From contig CBFIGE010000003.1 of the NCBI GenBank assembly GCA_965662045.1, positions 62,001 through 126,000 on the forward strand: 64,000 bases of DNA, in the 5' to 3' direction. Each line of letters starts with the position of its first letter. Positions within the stretch are counted from its first letter, which is position 1. This stretch comes from UBA3478 sp965662045 (lineage in GTDB: Bacteria > Bacteroidota > Bacteroidia > Flavobacteriales > Flavobacteriaceae). Under the pieces are notes generated by a model. That model searched no databases. It was not told where the DNA came from and worked only from the letters and a program-made list of their open reading frames with translations. Of this stretch, positions 1-9,800 are shown piece after piece. The position numbers were made by a program, and so were the translations under genes.

Positions 1-132
1 CGAGGTAGAAATATACTCACCTGCATCCCAAAAGCTCCCCGTGGGTTCTACTGTTAGACTAAAACAAATCAGGGCAATTCCAAAGGAAAACCATGCGCTA
101 TACTTTTCTAATGTTCCAAAATTTTTATTCAT
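1..132 (-). CDS. DUF2723 (TMEM260-like) membrane protein, N-terminal fragment
   Basis: Only the first 44 codons lie in the window; the gene runs off its left edge. Translation from an ATG at 132 gives a hydrophobic first helix followed by the segment LTVEPTGSFWDAGEYIS. That matches the conserved start of Bacteroidota DUF2723 proteins (usually SFWDCGE; the Cys is Ala here), which are large multi-membrane proteins related to TMEM260-type O-mannosyltransferases. The gene is divergent from the tRNA-Gln gene. Identity of the family is fairly sure from this motif; substrate and function of this member are unknown. Confidence 0.8.
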   Translation of the reverse strand, partial: MNKNFGTLEKYSAWFSFGIALICFSLTVEPTGSFWDAGEYISTS

Positions 133-178
133 TTGTCATGAGTTAAAAGACCATTGGCGAAAATACCAAAAAATAGTT

Positions 179-208
179 TTTGGAAATTATAAGAATAGTT
201 TAAATTTG
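179..208 (+). promoter_or_regulatory. Promoter for tRNA-Gln (and possibly rimP operon)
   Basis: TTTG at 179-182, an 18-base spacer, and TAAATTTG at 201-208 match the Bacteroidota sigma-A consensus (TTTG / TAnnTTTG). The box ends 17 bases before the mature tRNA 5' end. Confidence 0.65.
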
Positions 209-225
209 CAGCCGCATTGTGGTAT

Positions 226-297
226 TGGCCTATGGTGTAATTGGTAACACAGCTGATTTTGGTTCAGTCGTTCAAGGTTCGAGTCCTTGTAGGCCAA
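226..297 (+). tRNA. tRNA-Gln (anticodon UUG)
   Basis: A 72-base cloverleaf can be folded by eye. The 7-bp acceptor stem pairs TGGCCTA (226-232) with TAGGCCA (290-296), with discriminator A297. The anticodon stem GCTGA/TCAGT closes the loop TTTTGGT, giving anticodon TTG. The T arm contains GGTTCGAGTCC. The CCA end is not encoded. It precedes rimP-nusA-infB. Confidence 0.95.
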
Positions 298-345
298 CAG
301 GATGAATTAAATTGTTTACATTTACAGTATAATTCGAAAAATGAT

Positions 346-369
346 GAGGGGACTGCGGTCCCCTCTTTT
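346..369 (+). terminator. Intrinsic terminator/attenuator between tRNA-Gln and rimP
   Basis: An 8-bp perfect stem (GAGGGGAC / GTCCCCTC) with a TGCG tetraloop is followed by TTTT. It ends 10 bases before the rimP ATG at 380, so it either ends the tRNA transcript or attenuates entry into the rimP operon. Confidence 0.8.
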
Positions 370-379
370 ATTAAATTAT

Positions 380-844
380 ATGTTGCTCAAGCAGAAAGTT
401 GATGAATTATTGGAAAAAGCGCTCTTAGAGCGTTCTGATTTATTTGTTGTTGATTTCTCTGTAGGTGCAGATCATCACATACATATAACACTAGATGGCG
501 ATAAATTGGTGTCTGTTCAAGATTGTATAGATATCAGCAGAGCAATTGAACATAATCTAGATCGTGAAGAGGAGGATTTCTCGCTTCAAGTATCTTCTTG
601 TGGTGCGACTTCACCTCTTGTCAAATTTCGACAGTATCCCAAACACATTGGGAGAAAAATTGAAGTAAATGCAGCGGGTGAGCAGTTCAAAGGAAAACTA
701 ATTGAAGCCCAGCAAGAATGTATTATTCTTGAGTGGAACGAAAGAGTGCCTAAAGAAATTGGAAAAGGAAAGAGAACAATAACACAACGACAAAAAATAG
801 AATTTGAGCATATTGAAAAGGCAAAAGTGCTCATCACATTTTAA
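380..844 (+). CDS. rimP: Ribosome maturation factor RimP
   Basis: A 154-residue cytoplasmic protein needed for late assembly of the 30S subunit. The central segment CIDISRAIEHNLDREEEDFSL and the following SSCGATSPL are the conserved RimP core (LEVSSPG in proteobacteria; here Cys replaces the usual Ser/Pro). The frame is open upstream to 341, but a start there would place the terminator stem inside the coding region. The ATG at 380 (MLLKQKVDELLEKAL) fits the family length and start. It is the first gene of rimP-nusA-infB, the gene order found in most bacteria; nusA follows after 14 bases. Confidence 0.93.
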   Translation: MLLKQKVDELLEKALLERSDLFVVDFSVGADHHIHITLDGDKLVSVQDCIDISRAIEHNLDREEEDFSLQVSSCGATSPLVKFRQYPKHIGRKIEVNAAGEQFKGKLIEAQQECIILEWNERVPKEIGKGKRTITQRQKIEFEHIEKAKVLITF

Positions 845-858
845 TGATAAATGACTAA

Positions 859-2091
859 ATGGAAAATCTAGCTTTAATTGAATCTTTTTCGGAGTTTAAG
901 GATGACAAGTTTATTGACAGAGTTACACTGATGGCCATTTTGGAAGATGTATTTCGCAATGCATTGAAGAAAAAATTTGGTTCAGATGAAAACTTTGATA
1001 TCATTATTAACCCTGACAAGGGAGATTTAGAAATTTGGCGAAACCGGATTGTTGTAGAAGATGGAATGGTTGAGGAGCCTAATGAAGAAATTTCATTGAC
1101 CGAAGCGAGAAAGATAGAACCCGACTTTGAGGTGGGTGAAGATGTTTCTGAGGAGGTTAAACTCTTAGATTTAGGAAGAAGAGCTATTCTTTCGTTGCGC
1201 CAAAATTTGATTTCTCGTATCCACGAGCACGACAATACCACTATATACAAGCAGTTTAAGGATTTAGAAGGTGAAATTTACACGGCTGAGGTGCACCATA
1301 TAAGACACAAGGCGGTTATTCTTCTCGATGATGAAGGAAATGAAATAATTCTTCCAAAAGATCGACAAATTCCTTCTGATTTCTTTAGAAAAGGGGATAA
1401 TATCAGAGGTGTTATTGAATCGGTAGAGCTCAAAGGATCTAAACCATCGATTATTTTATCGAGGACTTCACCGAAGTTTTTGGAGCAATTATTCTTTCAA
1501 GAGATTCCTGAGGTTTTCGATGGATTAATAACCATCAAAAAAGCGGTTCGAATTCCAGGTGAGAAAGCAAAGGTTGCGGTAGATTCTTATGATGATAGAA
1601 TTGATCCTGTAGGAGCCTGTGTCGGAATGAAGGGTTCTAGGATTCATGGTATAGTGAGAGAATTAGGAAATGAAAACATTGATGTTATTAATCATACCAA
1701 TAATCAACAATTATTGATTACACGGGCGTTATCACCTGCTAGAATAAGTAGTGTGAAAATCGATGAAGAAAAGAAAACGGCTCAGGTGTATTTGAAGCCA
1801 GAAGAAGTTTCTAAGGCCATTGGTAGAGGTGGACATAACATCCGTTTGGCAGGACAACTGACCGGTTATGAAATTGATGTGTTCAGAGAAGGTGTTGAAG
1901 AAGATGTAGAGCTAACAGAGTTCTCAGATGAAATCGACAGCTGGATTATTAAGGAGTTCCAAAAAATCGGATTAGATACGGCTCGAAGTGTTTTAGAGTT
2001 AGACTCCTCTGATTTGGTAAAGAGAACAGATTTAGAAGAAGAAACCATAAATGAGGTCCTCAAAATTTTGAAGGCTGAATTTGAAGAATAA
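859..2091 (+). CDS. nusA: Transcription termination/antitermination factor NusA
   Basis: A 410-residue RNA-polymerase-binding protein. In order: NusA N-terminal domain (about 1-125), S1 RNA-binding domain (about 130-200, beginning GEIYTAEVHHI), then two KH domains (about 200-345) with GACVGMKGSRIHGI and the GRGGHNIRLA loop. A short acidic helical tail follows (DTARSVLELDSSDLVKRTDL). Only one degenerate C-terminal repeat is present instead of the two acidic repeats of E. coli, which is usual in Bacteroidota. It sits between rimP and infB. A second promoter for infB overlaps its last codons. Confidence 0.96.
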   Translation: MENLALIESFSEFKDDKFIDRVTLMAILEDVFRNALKKKFGSDENFDIIINPDKGDLEIWRNRIVVEDGMVEEPNEEISLTEARKIEPDFEVGEDVSEEVKLLDLGRRAILSLRQNLISRIHEHDNTTIYKQFKDLEGEIYTAEVHHIRHKAVILLDDEGNEIILPKDRQIPSDFFRKGDNIRGVIESVELKGSKPSIILSRTSPKFLEQLFFQEIPEVFDGLITIKKAVRIPGEKAKVAVDSYDDRIDPVGACVGMKGSRIHGIVRELGNENIDVINHTNNQQLLITRALSPARISSVKIDEEKKTAQVYLKPEEVSKAIGRGGHNIRLAGQLTGYEIDVFREGVEEDVELTEFSDEIDSWIIKEFQKIGLDTARSVLELDSSDLVKRTDLEEETINEVLKILKAEFEE

Positions 2092-2109
2092 ATTAAGCGG
2101 TTATATTTG
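2080..2109 (+). promoter_or_regulatory. Internal promoter for infB
   Basis: TTTG at 2080-2083 (in the last nusA codons), an 18-base spacer, and TATATTTG at 2102-2109 match the Bacteroidota consensus fully. A start near 2116 would give a leader of about 40 bases before the infB ATG at 2157. Confidence 0.65.
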
Positions 2110-2156
2110 TATATAAGCGAAGGGTATAGGCCGAATAGAAAAGAGATAACAACTAT

Positions 2157-4898
2157 ATGAGCGACACGCCAACCATAAGGTTAAATAAAGTTTTAAGAGA
2201 ATTAAATATTTCTCTTGACAGGGCAGTAGACCATTTGAAAACGAAAGGAGTTGAGATAGAAGCAAGACCAACGACTAAAATTTCAAGTGAGGTTTACCAA
2301 GTTTTATTGGACGAATTTCAGACTGATATGTCCAAGAAAGTGGCGTCTCAAGAGGTGGGAGAGGAACAGCGCAAGGAAAAAGAAGCCTTGAGGCTGAAGA
2401 TAGAGCAAGAGCAAGAAGAGAAACGAATTGCTCGAGAAAAAAAATCGGAGGAAATTATCAAGGCCAAAGCAGAAATTAGCAAACCTAAAGCTGTCGGCAA
2501 AATTGATTTAGAAGAAGGCGGGAAATCCAAGCCTAAAAAAGAGGTTGAGGCAGTTGAAAAAACAAAGTCTGATTCAAAGTCTGACTCAAAAACTGATTCA
2601 AAAACTGATTCAAAGTACGAAGAGGTCACCCCGCAAAAAACAGACGAAAGTGTTAATCAAAAGAAGGATGAAACTGTTGAGCAGGCAACTCCCAAAAAGG
2701 CAGAGGAAAGTAAATCTGACACTGCTAGTGAAACTGGGGAAAATGAGTCGATTAAAACCAAATATCAAAAGCTTAGTGGAATTAAACTCACTGGAGCAAA
2801 AATTGATTTGACTCAATTTGAGAAGAAGAAAAAGCAGGAGGATTCGTCAAAAGCAAAAAATCAAGATAAAGACAACAAAAAACGAAAGCGTAAGCGTATC
2901 GTTTCTGACAATAAACAAGGAAGAGACCAAAAAAATCAAAACAGACGAGGAGGTAAAAACAGACCTAAACAGGGAGTTCAAAAGGTTGAGCCAACTGAAG
3001 AAGAAGTTCAAAAGCAGGTCAGAGAAACACTTGAAAAGTTACAAGGTAAATCATCAAAAGGAAAAGGGGCAAAATATAGAAGAGAAAAGAGAGATTTGCA
3101 TAAAAAGCAATCTGAACTCGATCTAGAACAACGAGAAATTCAAAGTAAAATTCTCAAAGTTACCGAGTTTGTTACAGTCAATGAACTGGCCACAATGATG
3201 AATGTCTCTACGACTCAAATTATTTCTGCCTGTATGTCTTTGGGGATCATGGTTACACTAAATCAAAGATTAGATGCAGAAACCCTGGTCATTGTAGCTG
3301 AAGAATTTGGTTTTGAGGTAGAATTTATTACCGCCGAAATTGAAGAGTCTATCGAGGTAGAGGTTGAAGATGATCCTGAGGATTTAGAGCTAAGAGCTCC
3401 AATTGTCACTGTAATGGGTCACGTTGATCACGGTAAAACCTCACTTTTGGATTACATTCGAGAAGAAAATGTAATTGCAGGCGAAAGTGGTGGAATTACG
3501 CAGCATATCGGAGCGTATGCCGTAACTCTTGAAAGTGGTCAAAAAATGACCTTTTTAGACACACCTGGGCACGAGGCTTTCACAGCGATGCGGGCTAGAG
3601 GTGCTCAAGTCACCGATATTGTCATAATTGTAATTGCAGCGGATGATGATATCATGCCGCAAACAAAAGAAGCCATCGCTCACGCACAGGCTGCAGACGT
3701 TCCCATTGTTTTTGCTATAAATAAAATTGACCGACCTGCAGCAAATCCTGATAAAATTAAAGAGGGCTTGGCCCAAATGAATTTACTTGTCGAAGATTGG
3801 GGTGGAAAGATTCAATCACATGATATTTCCGCCAAAACAGGTGAAGGTGTAAAAGAGCTACTTGAAAAAGTGTTGCTAGAGTCAGAATTGTTAGAGCTCA
3901 AAGCCAATTATGAGCGCGATGCAATAGGTTCTGTAGTTGAGGCTTTTCTAGATAAGGGTAGAGGATATGTCTCAACTGTATTAGTGCAAAACGGGAATCT
4001 TAAAATTGGAGACTACGTCTTAGCGGGCACGTGTAGTGGTAAGGTTAGAGCAATGCAAGATGAAAGAGGAAAACAAATAAAAGAAGCTGGTCCAGCTACG
4101 CCTATTTCAATTTTGGGTCTAGATGGAGCCCCTCAAGCAGGAGATAAATTCAATGTGATTAGAGATGAGCGTGAGGCTAAACAAATAGCATCTAAAAGAG
4201 CTCAATTGCAGCGAGAACAAAATGTGAGAACACAGCGACATATCACCTTAGATGAAATAGGTCGCCGTATTGCACTGGGAGACTTCCAAGAACTCAATAT
4301 AATTTTAAAAGGTGATGTTGATGGATCCGTAGAAGCGCTAACAGACTCTTTTCAGAAATTATCTACTGAAGAAATTCAAGTCAATATCATTCATAAAGGT
4401 GTAGGTGCAATTACCGAGTCCGATGTGTTGTTAGCTACTGCCTCTGAAGCAATTATTATTGGATTTAATGTAAGGCCAATGTCTAACGCAAGAGCTTTAG
4501 CTGAGAAGGAGGAAATCGACATCAGAACGTACTCTATCATATACGCAGCTATAGATGATATCAAGTCAGCTATGGAAGGAATGTTAAGTCCTGAGATGAA
4601 AGAAGAGGTTACTGGAACTGCAGAAATAAGAGAAACCTTTAAAATATCAAAGATTGGAACAATTGCTGGTTGTATGGTGTTAACCGGTAAGATTTTCCGA
4701 AATTCTAAAGTGAGGTTGATTCGCGAAGGCGTCGTAGTATTCGATGGTGAATTATCGTCTTTAAAACGTTTTAAAGATGATGCCAAGGAAGTGGCCAAGG
4801 GTTACGACTGCGGAATGCAAATCAAAAACTACAACGACTTAAAGTTAGAAGATACCATTGAGGCTTACCAGGAAGTAGCCGTTCAGAAAAAATTATAA
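2157..4898 (+). CDS. infB: Translation initiation factor IF-2
   Basis: A 913-residue GTPase that brings initiator tRNA to the 30S subunit. An N-terminal winged-helix-like IF2 segment (about 1-55) is followed by a long low-complexity Lys/Glu-rich linker (about 60-325) and a second IF2_N domain (about 335-385). The G domain begins near residue 415 with G1 GHVDHGKT (about 421-428), G3 DTPGHE (about 468) and G4 NKID (about 521). Domains II, III and IV follow. The linker holds a four-fold 12-base repeat coding D-S-K-S/T. It is preceded by its own promoter inside the nusA-infB gap as well as the operon promoter. It converges on a SPOR gene 8 bases downstream. Confidence 0.97.
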   Translation: MSDTPTIRLNKVLRELNISLDRAVDHLKTKGVEIEARPTTKISSEVYQVLLDEFQTDMSKKVASQEVGEEQRKEKEALRLKIEQEQEEKRIAREKKSEEIIKAKAEISKPKAVGKIDLEEGGKSKPKKEVEAVEKTKSDSKSDSKTDSKTDSKYEEVTPQKTDESVNQKKDETVEQATPKKAEESKSDTASETGENESIKTKYQKLSGIKLTGAKIDLTQFEKKKKQEDSSKAKNQDKDNKKRKRKRIVSDNKQGRDQKNQNRRGGKNRPKQGVQKVEPTEEEVQKQVRETLEKLQGKSSKGKGAKYRREKRDLHKKQSELDLEQREIQSKILKVTEFVTVNELATMMNVSTTQIISACMSLGIMVTLNQRLDAETLVIVAEEFGFEVEFITAEIEESIEVEVEDDPEDLELRAPIVTVMGHVDHGKTSLLDYIREENVIAGESGGITQHIGAYAVTLESGQKMTFLDTPGHEAFTAMRARGAQVTDIVIIVIAADDDIMPQTKEAIAHAQAADVPIVFAINKIDRPAANPDKIKEGLAQMNLLVEDWGGKIQSHDISAKTGEGVKELLEKVLLESELLELKANYERDAIGSVVEAFLDKGRGYVSTVLVQNGNLKIGDYVLAGTCSGKVRAMQDERGKQIKEAGPATPISILGLDGAPQAGDKFNVIRDEREAKQIASKRAQLQREQNVRTQRHITLDEIGRRIALGDFQELNIILKGDVDGSVEALTDSFQKLSTEEIQVNIIHKGVGAITESDVLLATASEAIIIGFNVRPMSNARALAEKEEIDIRTYSIIYAAIDDIKSAMEGMLSPEMKEEVTGTAEIRETFKISKIGTIAGCMVLTGKIFRNSKVRLIREGVVVFDGELSSLKRFKDDAKEVAKGYDCGMQIKNYNDLKLEDTIEAYQEVAVQKKL
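2571..2618 (+). repeat. Four 12-base tandem repeats in infB linker
   Basis: Four consecutive 12-base units of the form GA[CT]TCAAA[AG][AT][CA][TC] code a repeated Asp-Ser-Lys-Ser/Thr motif in the disordered IF-2 linker. Such a tract can change copy number without shifting the frame. Confidence 0.85.
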
Positions 4899-4906
4899 AT
4901 TGGTTT

Positions 4907-5290
4907 TTAGGGTTTGATCAAAATTGCAGAAGGGAATTTTTTTCTTATTTCTGCAAATATTCGCTCCGCTTCTAGTCGATCGTTAAAGTTGCCTAAACGA
5001 ACTCTGTAGGTAGGAGTTTGGAATTCAATTCTACTCTCAAATTCTCCAAAAACTTCATTGGCTTGCTTCAACAAATCTTGGGCTTTTGTATAGGAACCGA
5101 ACCCCAATTGAATTTGATAACTGCTCTCTTGAGTTCTAAGCGATGTATAGTTGTCAAAGAGTACTTTCATTTTTTCTGGGTCATCTTCTAGTCTTTCTAG
5201 CTGATTATCAATGAGTACGCTCTCGTTTTGAGCAAACATCGTTTGTGAAAAAAAGAGTGAGAAAAAAAGAAGTGAAAAATAGAACTTCAT
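4907..5290 (-). CDS. Secreted SPOR-domain protein
   Basis: A 127-residue protein with a clear signal peptide (MKFYFSLLFFSLFFSQTMFA, then QNES). A SPOR-type fold fills the C-terminal half (about 52-127): YQIQLGFGSYTKAQDLL and YRVRLGNFNDRLEAERIF are the two characteristic beta-alpha repeats. SPOR domains bind peptidoglycan lacking stem peptides, so a periplasmic or envelope role is inferred. The frame extends to 5377, but the ATG at 5290 puts the signal peptide at the N-terminus and is preferred. It is convergent with infB (8 bases) and divergent from the actA operon. Confidence 0.85.
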   Translation of the reverse strand: MKFYFSLLFFSLFFSQTMFAQNESVLIDNQLERLEDDPEKMKVLFDNYTSLRTQESSYQIQLGFGSYTKAQDLLKQANEVFGEFESRIEFQTPTYRVRLGNFNDRLEAERIFAEIRKKFPSAILIKP

Positions 5291-5417
5291 AGCGGTTTTT
5301 TTAACGCCATAAAATTGAGAAATTTTGTTTAATATTTTTGCTAATATTATATTATTTAGATTGAATATAAATTGCAAACTACTTCTTTTAAAGGTTTTAA
5401 AATAAAGGACTGAGTCT

Positions 5418-5425
5418 TATTTTTG
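5418..5425 (+). promoter_or_regulatory. Probable -7 box of the act-cox operon
   Basis: TATTTTTG at 5418-5425 matches TAnnTTTG. No convincing -33 TTTG is seen 17-20 bases upstream. A start near 5432 gives a leader of about 75 bases before actA. Confidence 0.4.
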
Positions 5426-5507
5426 ACCCCAATTTTGGAGGGGTAATTATGCCTAGACAATATGTATTCCTTTCGAAAGCCACTAAATAGATAGCAATTA
5501 ATTGAGT

Positions 5508-6854
5508 ATGAGAACAAACTCAAACAAAAACCTGCCAGTATTAAATTATATTTTTAAAACTGCACTCGTATTTTTAGTGTTCACCATTGCTGCTTTTGCA
5601 CAAGATACCTCTGAAGCTCCAGCTGATTTAGGTGGTGATCCGGTAGCGGGTAAACAACTCTTCAACCAAAATTGCGCTGCCTGTCATGCGCTCAATAGAA
5701 AGATGACAGGTCCCGCCTTAGCCAATGTCGAGACACGTTTAAGTGAAGATGAAGGCCTAGACAAAGAATGGCTTTACGCATGGATCAAGAACTCGGCAGG
5801 AATGATTGCTTCAGGAGATGCGTACGCGAACAAAGTGTACAATGAATACAACAAAGCTGCGATGACGGCTTTTCCTACTTTGAGTAACGCAGACATTGAT
5901 AACATTTTAGCTTACACTGCGGCACCACCTCCTGCACCAGTTGTTGCGGCAGCTGCAGCAGATGCTCAAGTTGTCGTTGCAGAATCTGGTATTGCAGATG
6001 AATTGATTCTAGCCATTTTAGCATTGGTTTTGGCCGTACTAGTTGTTATGCTTTTCACGGTTCAACGCACTTTAAAGCGTTTTGCTCAACTTTCTGGAGT
6101 AGAAGTGGTAGAAGAAAAATCTATAGGAACACCGATTTGGAAGGCCTTTATTCAAAACCAGTTTTTAATGCTTGTTACGGTAGTTGTCCTACTTCTAATG
6201 AGTGCTTATTACGCGTATGCTTACATGATGCAAATAGGAATTGATCAAGGATATGCGCCGGTTCAACCAATTCACTATTCGCATAAAATCCACGCAGGTG
6301 ACAATAAAATTGAATGTACCTATTGCCACTCCTCTGCTCGAGTTTCAAAACATTCGGGAATTCCTTCGCTCAACGTTTGTATGAATTGTCATAAATCGAT
6401 TTACGAGTATAAGGGAAATCCAGAGGGTCCTTCAAAAGAGGATTTGGCTAATGGATACACCAATGAGTTTTACACCAAAGAAATCAAGAAATTGTACAAG
6501 GCTGTTGGATGGGATGAGCAAACACAATCGTACACAGGTGAAGCTCAACCTGTTGAATGGGTAAGGATACACAACTTGCCAGATTTCGTCTATTTTAACC
6601 ACTCTCAGCATTACAGTGTTGCAGGTGTTGAGTGTCAAACTTGTCACGGACCTGTTGAAGAAATGGAAATCATGTATCAATACAGTCCTTTGACAATGGG
6701 ATGGTGTATTAACTGCCACAGGGAAACTAACGTAGCCTTGACCGACAATCCGTATTACGAGAAAATACATGAGGCACTGTCTAAAAAATATGGTGTTGAA
6801 GAATTAACAGCGGCCCAAATGGGAGGCCTAGAATGTGGAAAGTGTCATTATTAA
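5508..6854 (+). CDS. actA: Alternative complex III subunit ActA, hexaheme cytochrome c
   Basis: A periplasm-facing multiheme subunit of alternative complex III, which oxidises menaquinol and passes electrons to the terminal oxidase. After a signal-like helix (about 15-31) comes a monoheme cytochrome c domain (CAACH 56-60), an Ala/Pro linker, two membrane helices (about 165-185 and 221-242), and a C-terminal domain with five heme motifs: CTYCH 270, CMNCH 291, CQTCH 376, CINCH 400, CGKCH 443. An in-frame TTG lies two codons before the ATG at 5508; the ATG is taken as the start. It is the first gene of actABCDEF-coxBA, with actB 19 bases on. Confidence 0.93.
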   Translation: MRTNSNKNLPVLNYIFKTALVFLVFTIAAFAQDTSEAPADLGGDPVAGKQLFNQNCAACHALNRKMTGPALANVETRLSEDEGLDKEWLYAWIKNSAGMIASGDAYANKVYNEYNKAAMTAFPTLSNADIDNILAYTAAPPPAPVVAAAAADAQVVVAESGIADELILAILALVLAVLVVMLFTVQRTLKRFAQLSGVEVVEEKSIGTPIWKAFIQNQFLMLVTVVVLLLMSAYYAYAYMMQIGIDQGYAPVQPIHYSHKIHAGDNKIECTYCHSSARVSKHSGIPSLNVCMNCHKSIYEYKGNPEGPSKEDLANGYTNEFYTKEIKKLYKAVGWDEQTQSYTGEAQPVEWVRIHNLPDFVYFNHSQHYSVAGVECQTCHGPVEEMEIMYQYSPLTMGWCINCHRETNVALTDNPYYEKIHEALSKKYGVEELTAAQMGGLECGKCHY

Positions 6855-6873
6855 AAAGCATTACAACTAAACC

Positions 6874-9800
6874 ATGAGTTCAAATAAAAAATACTGGAGA
6901 AGTGATTTCGAATTAAACGGAGATTCTAAAGTAATCGAGTCTTTAGGAAAAGATGAGTTTACAGAAGACTTGCCCGTAGTTGGATTTTACGAAGACAAAA
7001 ATGAACTTGATTCGAGCAATTCTTCGAGAAGAGATTTTTTAAAGTGGGTTGGTTTTAGCACGGCTGCAGCTACAGTTGCTGCCTGTGAGGGTCCAATCAA
7101 AAAATCTGTACCCTATGTGGTTCAGCCAGATGAAATCGTGCCAGGCGTTGCAAATTATTATGCCACATCTATATCTAATGGATACGATTTCGCTTCTGTA
7201 CTTGTTAAGACACGTGAAGGACGACCAATTAAGATAGAAAATAATGAAAGTGCTAAGGTGCTTGGAGGAGCTAATGCTAGAGTTCAATCTTCTGTTTTGA
7301 GCCTTTATGATAAAAATAGAATCCAAGGACCAATGGCAAATGGTGCTCCTATTGAATGGGACAACTTGGATACGGCCGTTGCAGCAAGATTAAATGCCTT
7401 AGTTGATTCTGATCAAAAAGTAGTGCTCGTAAGTCATACCAAGAGCAGTCCTTCGTACAATAGATTAGTAGCGCTTTTTGCAGAGAAGTATGAAAACTTT
7501 GAACACCTTGTGTATGATGCGATTTCATCAGATTCAAGTCTTTCTGCATTTGAGCAGCGTTACGGTATTCGAGCTTTGGCAGATTACGATTTCTCAAAGG
7601 CTGATGTAATCATTTCATTTGATGCTGATTTCTTAGGAGATTGGCAAGGTGGAGGATACAGTAAAGATTACACCGCACATAGAAGACCAGAAAATGGAAA
7701 GATGTCGCATCATATCCAATTAGAGTCAAATATGACGCTTTCAGGTTCAAATGCGGATAAGCGTATACCACTGAGTCAACACCAACAAAAAATAACACTC
7801 GCTAAGCTGTACAACACGCTAAAAGGTCAAGACGCTTCTGGTGGTTCAGACGCTTCTATGGATGCTTATGTGACTGCTATGGTTTCTAAAATAAAAGACG
7901 CAGGATCTAAAGCTGTTGTAGTTTGTGGTTTAGACGATCAAATGGCTCAGTATATCACTTTAGCTATCAACGAGATGATTCAAAGTGAGGCTTTTGATAC
8001 TAACAAACCGAGATATACAGCTGAAGGAAGTCTTCAAAAGTTGAATGCACTTTTAGACGACATGGAAGCCTCTAGAGTAGGAATGCTTCTTTTAGATGGA
8101 GTCAATCCATTGTACAACAGTCCTGATGCTGAGCGCTTTCAGTCAGCTATGAAAAAAGTTGGATTTACGGTTTCAAGTGCTTTCTTAAACAATGAGACTG
8201 CAAGTGCATCAACCTTTGTTGCAGCAGCCTCTCACTTCATGGAATCTTGGGGAGATATGCAGGTCAAAACTGGATTTTACGGTTTGACACAACCAGTTAT
8301 AAGAGAACTTTTCGATACACGTCAATTTGAGGCTTGTCTACTGAAATGGGTAGGAGTAGAAGACAGCTACTTCGATTTTGTAAAACGAACTTGGGAAACC
8401 TCTATCTTAGAAGGGTCATCTTGGAATAAGGCGCTGCAAGACGGTGTTTTTGTTCGCGATGAAAATGTCAGTTTGAGCAGAAGCGTTACTGAAGCGGATC
8501 AAGAATTAAGTGCTTCGAGATCGCTGTCGAATACAAGAGTTAACGACAGTGAACTTATATTATACTCCAAAACAGGAATGGGTGATGGTAGTCAAGCGAA
8601 TAATCCATGGCTACAAGAATTCCCTGATCCAATAACCAGAACTTCATGGGATAACTATTTAACGGTATCTAAAACCGATGCCGAAAAGTTAGGTCTAGTG
8701 AATGAATATGCGGCCAATGGAGGTTTAGATGGATCATATGCTAAGTTAACTGTAGGTGAACAAGTTTTAGAGAATGTACCGGTGATTGTTCAGCCAGGTC
8801 AAGCAGTAGGAACTTTTGGCTTAGCCTTTGGTTATGGCAGAAAATCAGGCATTCAAACCGAAATGCAAACTGGAGTGAATGCCTTTAAACTTTATCTAAA
8901 CAGCTCAAAATCTCAGCAAGTAAAAGTTGAAAAAATGAGCGGTATGCATGAATTTGCATGCGTTCAGTTGCAGAGAACACTGATGGGTAGAGGTGATATT
9001 ATTAAAGAAACCGATATGAATTCTTATTTGCATGAGGATGCAGCGGTTTGGAATAAAATACCTCAAGTTTCACTTGATCACCAAGAAGTACCGGCTTCAA
9101 GTGTTGATTTATGGGATAGCTTTGATCGATCGGTGGGACACCATTTTAATATGTCCATCGATTTAAATGCTTGTACAGGTTGTGGTGCTTGTGTAATTGC
9201 TTGTCATGCTGAAAACAACGTTCCTGTGGTTGGGAAAAAAGAAATTCGAGTTTCGCGCGATATGCATTGGCTCAGAATTGATCGCTATTATTCTTCTGAG
9301 GAAAGTTTTGAGGCTGATAACGAGAAAAAAGAAAATTTAGATGGTCTATTTGGATCTAATGGTAGCCTTGGTGGATTTGGAGAATTAGAAAATCCTTCAA
9401 ATAATCCGCAAGTAGCCTTCCAGCCTGTAATGTGTCAGCATTGTAATCACGCTCCGTGTGAGACCGTTTGTCCCGTAGCGGCTACTTCGCATTCCAGACA
9501 AGGTCAAAACCACATGGCGTACAACAGATGTATTGGTACACGTTATTGTGCGAACAACTGTCCTTACAAGGTGAGAAGATTTAACTGGTTCTTATACAAC
9601 CAAAACGATGAGTTTGATTTCAATATGAATAACGACTTAGGTCGAATGGTATTGAACCCAGATGTGAACGTTCGTTCTAGAGGTGTGATGGAGAAGTGCT
9701 CGATGTGTATTCAAAGAACACAGAAAACAATACTCGATGCGAAACGAGACGGTAGAGCTATCAAAGACGGTGAGTTCAATACAGCTTGTTCTGCAGCCTG

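Noticed and set aside
2..247. Plus-strand open frame through the first 247 bases
   Set aside because: It runs into the tRNA-Gln gene, has no recognisable product, and is antisense to a clear DUF2723 N-terminus.
855..1250. Minus-strand frame of 131 codons opposite nusA
   Set aside because: Ser/Ile-rich mirror of a well-conserved gene; no start context or motif.
4391..4798. Minus-strand frame of 135 codons opposite infB
   Set aside because: Shadow of the conserved IF-2 C-terminus.
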